Source of the DNA: Bryobacterales bacterium
GTDB taxonomy: Bacteria > Acidobacteriota > Terriglobia > Bryobacterales > Bryobacteraceae
Length of the DNA: 35,569 bases
Direction of reading: 5' to 3'
Assembly: GCA_003136215.1 (NCBI GenBank)
Contig: PLDO01000596.1
Span: 8,418-43,986 of the forward strand
Both the position numbers and the translations under genes were made by a program. This document shows, piece by piece, positions 28,741-35,569 of the stretch. The notes under the pieces were generated by a model that searched no databases, was not told the DNA's origin, and saw only the letters and a list, made by a program, of their open reading frames with translations. The number at the start of each line of letters is the position of its first letter. The first letter of the stretch is position 1.

Positions 28741-29025
28741 TTAGCGACCGGTTTCGATGAGCCCCTTAGCTCCGAGGCGAGCCAGGAACTCAAGCAGATC
28801 GTACTCCAGTTGTTTTGCCTCGACGTCATACTCAGGGGTGAGTGTATCCACGACCTGGCGGACAGTGTTGCCCTGCGACAACAATTCCCACATCCGGGCA
28901 CCGACCGGATCGAGACCGTAATAGGCACCCGTCTCCATATTCAGGAGCACAATTTCGTTGGCGACCTGCCGCGAAACCACCGGGTCGGATGCGGTAACTG
29001 TGCTATCCAGCGTAAACTCCAACAT
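28741..29025 (-). CDS. PqqD-family protein (second discrete RRE-like/lasso B1-like protein)
   Basis: MLEFTLDSTVTASDPVVSRQVANEIVLLNMETGAYYGLDPVGARMWELLSQGNTVRQVVDTLTPEYDVEAKQLEYDLLEFLARLGAKGLI. Confidence 0.88.
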   Translation of the reverse strand: MLEFTLDSTVTASDPVVSRQVANEIVLLNMETGAYYGLDPVGARMWELLSQGNTVRQVVDTLTPEYDVEAKQLEYDLLEFLARLGAKGLIETGR

Positions 29026-29030
29026 CCGGT

Positions 29031-29978
29031 TCACCCTTTCTCCCGCAAATGACGGAACAACTTTTCGCAAACGGCCGGCAGCGCGGAGAAGTCCCGGGGG
29101 AATGAAAGCTTGTATACCAGTTTCGAACGGGCCGCGCGTGCGACGCGTCCGAACAGTTCCGCTGTGCGAGGTGCGTCCATGGGATCCAGCACGAAAGCAG
29201 ATTTCATCAGCTCCTCGAAAGCTCCCGATTCAGGCAACGATTCGATATGAACCGCGCCCGCCGCGCCACCGTCGGGTTCGGCTAGAGCAAAAACCCGCCT
29301 GAGGGGGGCTGCCGCGGAGCAAAAGGACAGATCCCTGGCATCGCCCATCCGCACCTTTTCCGTGTAATGCGCCACCTTAGACAGTCGAGGCCGATCGCCA
29401 CCGAGTGCGCTCACGGTATCAGGCCATAAGCGGACACCCGGATAAGCAGGGACAGCCACAAGTGAAGGGCCGGCGTCGTCCACAATGAGGTAGTCGTCGG
29501 TGACGAGGGGCAGGCCCTCCCGGGCAAGCGCCAGGGCGAGAGTTGACTTCCCTTCGCCGGAAGTGCCGAGAAACGCGATGGCTCCCCACGGACTGAGAAC
29601 CGCGCTGGCGTGCAGCACCAGTTTTCCCCAAACGCTCTGGGCAAGCGGAAGAACCTGATCGAGCAGAAGGTGGCGGACCGTTGCGCGCGCGATCCCGGGA
29701 CGAGGGCGGCATCCGATGCGCTCCGCAGTTCGAGATACCACGAAGTCCGCCATCCCGGTAAAGCGGACCAGGTAATCGGGACCGTGCCGGAAGAATTCCG
29801 CCCAGACGTGGCCATCGTCGTCCAGCCATTTGTGAAAAGGCTCGACTCGAGGGCGGTGAGCGCGATAGAGTCCAAACTCCAGCCGCACCGGGGTCCCGCC
29901 GTTCTCGCGAACTACACGAGGGAGTTCCGGAAGAGGCGTTGTGGTCGAGAGTGTGAGATCGCAGAGTTGATAAAGCAA
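29031..29978 (-). CDS. HPr kinase-like (HprK C-terminal-type) P-loop protein, lasso-cluster-associated kinase candidate
   Basis: LVLHASAVLSPWGAIAFLGTSGEGKSTLALALAREGLPLVTDDYLIVDD (Walker A plus DD motif). Confidence 0.82.
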   Translation of the reverse strand: MLYQLCDLTLSTTTPLPELPRVVRENGGTPVRLEFGLYRAHRPRVEPFHKWLDDDGHVWAEFFRHGPDYLVRFTGMADFVVSRTAERIGCRPRPGIARATVRHLLLDQVLPLAQSVWGKLVLHASAVLSPWGAIAFLGTSGEGKSTLALALAREGLPLVTDDYLIVDDAGPSLVAVPAYPGVRLWPDTVSALGGDRPRLSKVAHYTEKVRMGDARDLSFCSAAAPLRRVFALAEPDGGAAGAVHIESLPESGAFEELMKSAFVLDPMDAPRTAELFGRVARAARSKLVYKLSFPRDFSALPAVCEKLFRHLREKG

Positions 29979-29984
29979 CGGAGC

Positions 29985-31106
29985 CTACTCGGAGTAACGG
30001 GTGACCACCTCGGCTACAAACAGGGCGGCCTCCTGCTCGGAATGAAACAAATCGCGGTGGCGGCGCCAGACTTCCGCCTCTATTTCAGACAACGGCCTGT
30101 GGCCGTCGCACAGTTGGAGGACCGTGGCACGGCCCTGTCCCCGCGCTGTGAGGCGCGGAGCAAAGTCGGGTTGGGTTCGCCTGAGTTCCTCCTCACACAC
30201 CAGTAGGCCCTTCCAGGTGGAGTGAGAAAAGGTCCGGTCGCGAACCTGCACCCGCCAACTGATAATCGTATCCTGGGGAATGACCTGAATCCGGATGCGT
30301 ACGACTTCGCCTTTGGCGACAGGGACGGCCTCGCCGATCGGGAAAAAGACGTTCCGCCGATTGATGCGCTGTTCCGCCAGCGGCGAGTTGGTCATGGTCA
30401 CACCTGGCGAGAGGCGCGCCAGGAACCAACCGCCCACGCCATGGAGTACTCCATCGCGAGAGATGGTGATCGCAACTTCCGCTCCAAAAGGCTCCGCCGC
30501 CACAGTCTGAAGCGAATGAGAGACGAGCGTGGCTGGATCACCCAGCAACTGCCCCGGCTCGAACGCGAAAGGATAACCCGTATTCGCCGCGATCGTATAC
30601 GCCGGACGATAGTCCAAACCGGCGACGGGTGCTTTCCAGAACTCGACCTGTTCGAACCCCGAAGGATGCTCGACGGGCGCGATACACATCTCCACGCTGG
30701 AGGGAATCAGCGCGCCCCCGGGCTTTAGCAGCCGGTTTCTGGCGTCCGAGAAATAATCCAGCAGGCCGGCCTCAAAGCCGAACCGCCCGATCTGGTCGGA
30801 GACAATCAGGTCGAACTTCTCCGGGAGGTTGACGTGGGTGGATAGCCCGTGAACGAAGACCATGCGGTCATCGAGTGCATTCGCGCGGGAAAGCTGCCGG
30901 GCGAGTTCCACCATCCCGGTAGACTCCACCGAGTAAACCCGCCGCGCGCCTGCCTGGCAAGCCAGGTAGCCGAGTATCCCCGTTCCGGATCCCAAGTCGA
31001 GCACAACGCTTCCCGGCTGCACTATTTCACGAAGAGCGGCGCGAAAAGCGGCAAGGCGAGGCGCGTCGGCAAGGTACTGCCGGTGTTCATCGAGGATCAA
31101 AGACAA
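29985..31106 (-). CDS. PRMT-like SAM methyltransferase with a C-terminal PqqD-like domain
   Basis: VQPGSVVLDLGSGTGILGYLACQAGARRVYSVESTGMVELARQLSRANALDDRMVFVHG…; C-term RGQGRATVLQLCDGHRPLSEIEAEVWRRHRDLFHSEQEAALFVAEVVTRY. TTG start. Confidence 0.8.
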   Translation of the reverse strand: MSLILDEHRQYLADAPRLAAFRAALREIVQPGSVVLDLGSGTGILGYLACQAGARRVYSVESTGMVELARQLSRANALDDRMVFVHGLSTHVNLPEKFDLIVSDQIGRFGFEAGLLDYFSDARNRLLKPGGALIPSSVEMCIAPVEHPSGFEQVEFWKAPVAGLDYRPAYTIAANTGYPFAFEPGQLLGDPATLVSHSLQTVAAEPFGAEVAITISRDGVLHGVGGWFLARLSPGVTMTNSPLAEQRINRRNVFFPIGEAVPVAKGEVVRIRIQVIPQDTIISWRVQVRDRTFSHSTWKGLLVCEEELRRTQPDFAPRLTARGQGRATVLQLCDGHRPLSEIEAEVWRRHRDLFHSEQEAALFVAEVVTRYSE

Positions 31107-31151
31107 GTGCGCCGCCTTTAAGAGATTGGTCCGAGAGGGTGTAAAACGGTA

Positions 31152-31310
31152 CTACAGGCACATCATGGTCATGCCATTACCAGCATCCGCGCCGTTGCCA
31201 TTCGAGCCGCGTGTCAGCTTGGCCACGTTGCCGTACTCCACGACTCTCGGCGGGCTGTACGGTTTTTTCGGTTGAGGACCTTCACGAGGCTCAGGTTGCT
31301 GATGTTCCAT
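31152..31310 (-). CDS. Lasso peptide precursor (52 aa): MEHQQPEPREGPQPKKPYSPPRVVEYGNVAKLTR|GSNGNGADAGNGMTMMCL
   Basis: ATG 31308-31310, SD AAAGGAGG 31318-31325, TAG 31152-31154. Leader Y18-P21-V23-G27-T33 fits YxxPxLxxxGxxxxxT; Thr at -2; core Gly1 and Asp8 compatible with an 8-residue macrolactam; lies between a cyclase gene and tailoring genes. Absent from the supplied ORF track. Confidence 0.92.
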   Translation of the reverse strand: MEHQQPEPREGPQPKKPYSPPRVVEYGNVAKLTRGSNGNGADAGNGMTMMCL

Positions 31311-31324
31311 CCGGCAGCCTCCTT

Positions 31325-33181
31325 TCATAGCTCTTGGCCAGCCGCACAGTGAACGACGCCTGCCGGGATGGTTTCACAACCCAGTGGCGCGCCCGCGTAG
31401 AACACGGCACTGCACCACAGATTTGTAGCATACGTCATCCAGATTGGCCACAGGTCGTAGTCTTCGTCACCGGATGCGATCGACCGGGCGGCACTTCGGT
31501 ACAAACGCCGCATGACATCATCGCGGAACCAACCGGAGCCAATGGCGCCGGAGGGGAAAAGGGACGCTCCACCGTGGGACTGGAGAGTCCGAAAGGTCAG
31601 CGACGAAAACTCCGCCTTGCCGCTGCGCAGGCGAATGGCATCCGGGTATAAGCCGCGGGTCGCCTGGCGCAGGATGAACTTCGTGTGTCCGCGCGACAGT
31701 TGCGACTGGGGGAGGCTCAAAGCGAACTCGATGATTCGCTGGTCATATAGGGGATGGCGGCATTCAATTCCGAAGGACGCGGCCGACCGGTCCATTGCCT
31801 CAATTGCGAAGGTGTGCCAGGCATCGTAAGCGGTTCGGAGTTTACCGCGGGTGCAGCCGCAGGACTGGCAGCGCGGGCGCCCTGCGATGCGCTCCAACAG
31901 GCGGACCCGGCCGGCGAAGGACGAATCCACCCATGCAGGCAGGCGCGGCGCCCGCCGCACGGCCCGAAGTGCGGCGCGAACAGGCGGGAGAAACGAGTCC
32001 GGCAACAGCCTGCGAACCGCGATCCTGAAGCGATTCCAGCCTTCCGCTCCAGTCAACCACTCGTCCCCCCCCAAACCGGTCAACATAGTGCGGCAGGACC
32101 TCTGGGCTGCCGCCTGGAGCAGGGGGTCCAGCATCACCGAATTCGGCGCGCCGGGGAAGTCGAGCGTCCGCCGGGCAATATCCAGATAGTAACTTCGCGG
32201 CATGGGTTCCGGACAGACCAGAGTGCTCTTGAGGGACAAAGTCCGCACCGTTTCGCCGATGTAATTACTCTCGTCGCAAGCTTCACCAGGGAAGACCAGG
32301 GAAAAGGTCTCGAAGCGGTCGCGCCCCGGCGTTCCGTTGCAAAACAAGTGGTGAGCGACACCGACAACCGAAGTAGAATCCAGCCCTCCGCTCAAGAGGG
32401 CTCCGACACCGGCGGAGGAACGCAGACGGCACCGCACGGCCTCTTTCAGCAGATGGAGAAAGTGTTCCGCGTACTGCGCATCGTTGCGGTACCGGATGGT
32501 GCGGCCCGGGTCCACGCCGGTGTATCGGGCCTTGCGCACACCGCGTGACGAGACCACGGAGTAGTGGGCCGGGGCAAGACGGTAGATCCCCTGGAATAAA
32601 GTCTCTTCGAGATCCACCAGGTCTGACGCCACATATTCCGCGACCATTCCTTCGTTAAGTCGCCGGGGCACGACCGGGTGCTGCAATAACTGATGAAGTT
32701 CGGAAGCCCAGAGGAACACATGGCCGTTGGTGAAGTAGTAGAACGGCTTGATGCCGAGATGGTCGCGGGCGCAGAAGAGGCGGCGATCGCGTTTGTCCCA
32801 AATCGCATAAGCGAAGTCGCCGACGATGCGGCGGGGGGAGTCTTCGCCCCAGGCGGTATAGGCTTTGAGCACGAGTTCGGCGTCAGTATCGTCGCGGAGA
32901 ACAGTCCCCGCCGACTGGAGCGCATGGCCGAGTTCCTCACGGTTATCGATCCGGCCGTCCATCACCAGGCAGAATCCCCCGGTTTCGTCCCAAAGCGGCT
33001 GCGCCTCATGCAACGACTCGGGCGTGTTGCGCATCATGCAGTGCCCGAGGCCTATTTGGTTGTCGATCGAATGGCGGATGCCGTCGGGGCCGCGGTAGGA
33101 GACGGCGGAGGTCATGCGGAGGAGCACGGCGCGGTCCACCGGCCTGGCGTCGAGGTTGAAAATGCCGGCAATGCCGCTCAT
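31325..33181 (-). CDS. Lasso peptide cyclase (asparagine synthetase B-like)
   Basis: MSGIAGIFNLDARPVDRAVLLRMTSAVSYRGPDG (GATase-like, no Cys2 nucleophile), GALLSGGLDSTSVVGVAHHLF (PP-loop). Start ATG overlaps B2 stop (ATGA); ORF to 33565 is an upstream extension artefact. Confidence 0.93.
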   Translation of the reverse strand: MSGIAGIFNLDARPVDRAVLLRMTSAVSYRGPDGIRHSIDNQIGLGHCMMRNTPESLHEAQPLWDETGGFCLVMDGRIDNREELGHALQSAGTVLRDDTDAELVLKAYTAWGEDSPRRIVGDFAYAIWDKRDRRLFCARDHLGIKPFYYFTNGHVFLWASELHQLLQHPVVPRRLNEGMVAEYVASDLVDLEETLFQGIYRLAPAHYSVVSSRGVRKARYTGVDPGRTIRYRNDAQYAEHFLHLLKEAVRCRLRSSAGVGALLSGGLDSTSVVGVAHHLFCNGTPGRDRFETFSLVFPGEACDESNYIGETVRTLSLKSTLVCPEPMPRSYYLDIARRTLDFPGAPNSVMLDPLLQAAAQRSCRTMLTGLGGDEWLTGAEGWNRFRIAVRRLLPDSFLPPVRAALRAVRRAPRLPAWVDSSFAGRVRLLERIAGRPRCQSCGCTRGKLRTAYDAWHTFAIEAMDRSAASFGIECRHPLYDQRIIEFALSLPQSQLSRGHTKFILRQATRGLYPDAIRLRSGKAEFSSLTFRTLQSHGGASLFPSGAIGSGWFRDDVMRRLYRSAARSIASGDEDYDLWPIWMTYATNLWCSAVFYAGAPLGCETIPAGVVHCAAGQEL

Positions 33182-33600
33182 GCGCCGTGCCCCTGGGTGA
33201 CGGACAGGATTGACGCAAACCGCCCCGGTTCGGTCAACCCGATGACCTGCTTCCCGGCGTGCTCGAGCCAGGCATGCGCCGCAAACCCTTCTGAGCCGAA
33301 CGTCGCGACGCCGATGCGGAGGTCGGATGGTTGGCCGTGGCGCGCGAACAGGCGCTGTCCCGCGAGGGCACGGACCAGGCAAGTGCAACCCGGCACCGAA
33401 GTCGCGGCGGCAAGAACGGCCCATGCGAGCCGGCCGGGAGCGACATCCGGGCGAAGCACAACCCGGGGAGCATGGCGGAGCCGCTTTAGCGGGACGAGCG
33501 ATAGGGCAAGGCGAAATGCCCAAAGGTAGAACAAGGCTTCCGCCAACAGCCAGCGATCGCGCCACGACAGCAGCTTGAACTTATTCAGCTTCCGGACCAT
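33178..33600 (-). CDS. Lasso peptide leader peptidase B2 (transglutaminase-like, McjB C-terminal type)
   Basis: MVRKLNKFKLLSWRDRWLLAEALFYLWAFRLALSLVPLKRL…SVPGCTCLVRALAGQRLFARHG…FAAHAWLEHAGKQVIG (Cys and His motif). Confidence 0.92.
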   Translation of the reverse strand: MVRKLNKFKLLSWRDRWLLAEALFYLWAFRLALSLVPLKRLRHAPRVVLRPDVAPGRLAWAVLAAATSVPGCTCLVRALAGQRLFARHGQPSDLRIGVATFGSEGFAAHAWLEHAGKQVIGLTEPGRFASILSVTQGHGA

Positions 33601-33910
33601 GGAGTCGAACGAGTCCTTTGGCGAGCAGATGATCGATGAGATCCGCGAGGTCGCGCTCGCAGGCTTCGGGCGCCACGTCGAACTCGGCCACGATGGCATC
33701 GCGAATCGAGGCGAGGGAGCGCGGTTGGCCGATCAGATTCCATACGCGCGCTCCAACCGGATTCAAGCCGTAGTAAAGTCCGTCTTTCAGGTTGAGAACC
33801 GCGGCTTCGCTGCCGAGGTCGCAGGAAACCTGATCAGGTGACGATTGGACGATGGAATCGGCAGTCGCGGCCTTGCGAGAAGTGCTGGTTTTCCGAGTCT
33901 GAATCTTCAC
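33581..33910 (-). CDS. Lasso peptide leader-recognition protein B1 (PqqD/RRE family)
   Basis: GTG at 33908-33910: VKIQTRKTSTSRKAATADSIVQSSPDQVSCDLGSEAAVLNLKDGLYYGLNPVGARVWNLIGQPRSLASIRDAIVAEFDVAPEACERDLADLIDHLLAKGLV. The 353-aa ORF is an extension. Confidence 0.92.
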   Translation of the reverse strand: MKIQTRKTSTSRKAATADSIVQSSPDQVSCDLGSEAAVLNLKDGLYYGLNPVGARVWNLIGQPRSLASIRDAIVAEFDVAPEACERDLADLIDHLLAKGLVRLHGPEAE

Positions 33911-33927
33911 GCACGCCTCTCTTTCAT

Positions 33928-34857
33928 CTAGGCGGCCCGCTGAACCAACACGTCGATTCCAGCCTGCAGTAGCAGCAGCCCGAAGAAGAACGCATGGCGC
34001 ACAGCCGCCCACGGGCTGTCGCGCAGTGCGATCTGATATGCGGCGTGCCGGATCTTCCAGGACAGGGGCCGCGGCTGCGCAGGGTGCGGGAGAACAGGCA
34101 GGATTTTCGGCCATGCGCGCCTCATTACCGCGTTGGGACGTAATCCCAATGCGGCTAACGCGGCTGGGCCACTCCGTTTGGCCCTCAATTCCTGAGAGGC
34201 GGCCCACAGGGCCGTCTGCAAACGCAGTTGGCGAGCCCTCTCCCCAATGACATGCCATTTCAGATTCCTGTGATTCGAGATGAATAACTCGAGGTCGTCG
34301 AGCCACATGGAGCGCTCGAAGAAGTGGCGTGCGGCATGGGCACAGAGGAAGATGAATTCGTCCTCCGGCTCCATGATATACGCCTGGCCGCCCAGGCTGG
34401 TGCGATACGCGCGCCGGCGGTCCAGAAACGCGGCCGCTTCGTGGCGCTTGCCCGGCATATCCGAGAAACGGTAATGGAGTTCCACGCAGGGCGCGCCACG
34501 CTTTTCGAAAACAGAGTGAAACTCCAGAGGATTTGCCGGCCACCCCGGCCACAGGGGTTTCGCAGGCGAGTAGCCCAGTTCTCGAAGTGCGGCCCCTGCG
34601 GCAGGCAGGTCCCGACGCGACACCATCAGGTCGAGGTCGCACGATTGCCGGGAGCCTTCATTCGCATAGATCCGTTCGGCCAGGACCGGGCCCTTCATGG
34701 TCAGTGCCGCCACACCGCCCCGCTCGAGCACGCGAAAGACTTGCGCCAGCGCGGAAAGCATGCCTTCATGGCGCAGTTCCAGGGCGACGCTGTAGCGGCG
34801 CTCCGCTGTCATGGTGGAGCCGCGCTCAAGTTGTCGGTGAGGGATGGCTGCGGGCAT
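33928..34857 (-). CDS. Nucleotidyltransferase family protein (NTP_transf_5-like)
   Basis: VAALTMKGPVLAERIYANEGSRQSCDLDLMVSRRDLPAAGAALRELGY…VELHYRFSD…FLCAHAARHFFERSMWLDDLELF. ATG at 34812 is an alternative start. Confidence 0.82.
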   Translation of the reverse strand: MPAAIPHRQLERGSTMTAERRYSVALELRHEGMLSALAQVFRVLERGGVAALTMKGPVLAERIYANEGSRQSCDLDLMVSRRDLPAAGAALRELGYSPAKPLWPGWPANPLEFHSVFEKRGAPCVELHYRFSDMPGKRHEAAAFLDRRRAYRTSLGGQAYIMEPEDEFIFLCAHAARHFFERSMWLDDLELFISNHRNLKWHVIGERARQLRLQTALWAASQELRAKRSGPAALAALGLRPNAVMRRAWPKILPVLPHPAQPRPLSWKIRHAAYQIALRDSPWAAVRHAFFFGLLLLQAGIDVLVQRAA

Positions 34858-34877
34858 AACTTCGACAGACTCGCGCC

Positions 34878-35561
34878 TTATCGGCGGACGGCGTCGGCGG
34901 ATGCTGCAAATCGACCAGTTCGTATGATGCGCTTCAGCAGACTGGTGCTCGGATTGTAGTCCGGGACGACGTCCTTGAGCGCCACCACGAGGCGGCCGAT
35001 GTCGCGAGACTCGCAGATCTCCCGCAGGGTGTCCAGCCAGGTCAGCATGTCGCCTTCCGGCATGCCGTTGGCGATGAAGATCCTGATCTTTTCATGGGCG
35101 GTGGGCGCGGTGTCCTCGGACACATCGTTCACCTCTTCGTAGAGCTTCTCGCCCGGGCGCATGCCGGTGAATGCAATCTTGATGTCCTGATCCGGCCGCA
35201 AGCCCGACAGCAGAATCAAGTTCCGCGCCAGATCCACGATCTTGACCGGCTTGCCCATATCCAGGACACAGATCTGGCCGCCCTCCCCGATGGCCGCGGC
35301 TTGCAGCACAAGCTGGCACGCTTCGGGGATGGTCATGAAGAAGCGGCGCATCTCGGGATGCGTTACGGTAACCGGCCCTCCCGCGGAGATCTGCTTCTTG
35401 AAGATGGGGATGACGCTGCCGTTGGAACCGAGCACGTTGCCGAAGCGCACAGCCACGTACTTGGTCCCGCCGTTTTGCAGGTACAGAAGCAGCAGTTCGG
35501 CTATGCGCTTGGTGGCGCCCATGACGTTGGTGGGCCGCACGGCTTTATCGGAGGAGATCAT
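34878..35561 (-). CDS. CapD/FlaA1-type nucleoside-diphosphate-sugar epimerase/dehydratase, C-terminal part (truncated by window edge)
   Basis: MISSDKAVRPTNVMGATKRIAELLLLYLQNGGTKYVAVRFGNVLGSNGSVIPIFKKQISAGGPVTVTHPEMRRFFMTIPEAC. Confidence 0.9.
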   Translation of the reverse strand: MISSDKAVRPTNVMGATKRIAELLLLYLQNGGTKYVAVRFGNVLGSNGSVIPIFKKQISAGGPVTVTHPEMRRFFMTIPEACQLVLQAAAIGEGGQICVLDMGKPVKIVDLARNLILLSGLRPDQDIKIAFTGMRPGEKLYEEVNDVSEDTAPTAHEKIRIFIANGMPEGDMLTWLDTLREICESRDIGRLVVALKDVVPDYNPSTSLLKRIIRTGRFAASADAVRR

Positions 35562-35569
35562 GACGAAGT

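Noticed and set aside
33182-33565. N-terminal extension of the asparagine-synthetase ORF
   Set aside because: Real start MSGIAGIF at 33181 overlaps the B2 stop; the extension is antisense-like Arg/Pro-rich and overlaps B2.
33911-34642. N-terminal extension of the 353-aa ORF containing B1
   Set aside because: Overlaps the nucleotidyltransferase gene in another frame; B1 homology begins at GTG 33910.

Overview
High-GC bacterial window, probably Acidobacteriota-like; this taxon is inferred from gene content only. (1) About 0.3-17.9 kb and 34.9-35.6 kb hold a cell-surface polysaccharide locus: two complete Wzm/Wzt-type ABC exporter pairs, a sulfotransferase-like protein, a methyltransferase fused to a long coiled coil, several glycosyltransferases (one ~1079 aa with three GT modules), a DegT aminotransferase with GNAT, a DUF6020-like membrane protein, and a truncated CapD/FlaA1 gene at the right edge. 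(2) About 17.9-21.4 kb and 26.1-27.7 kb hold two PEP-CTERM proteins, an NHL-repeat protein, an IS21 transposase relic and decayed ABC-exporter fragments. (3) 21.5-26.1 kb is a sugar ABC import operon (dehydrogenase, binding protein, ATPase, permease). (4) About 28.0-34.9 kb (minus strand) is a lasso-peptide biosynthetic cluster. Its 52-aa precursor, at 31152-31310, is below the supplied ORF cutoff. It carries the leader motif YxxPx(L/V)xxxGxxxxxT and a predicted core GSNGNGADAGNGMTMMCL (Gly1-Asp8 ring). It is surrounded by a cyclase, B2 protease, two discrete PqqD/RRE proteins, a PRMT-like methyltransferase with a PqqD-like tail, an HPr-kinase-like protein and a nucleotidyltransferase. This combination is the most interesting system in the window. 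All family calls come from reading motifs by eye; no database search was run.
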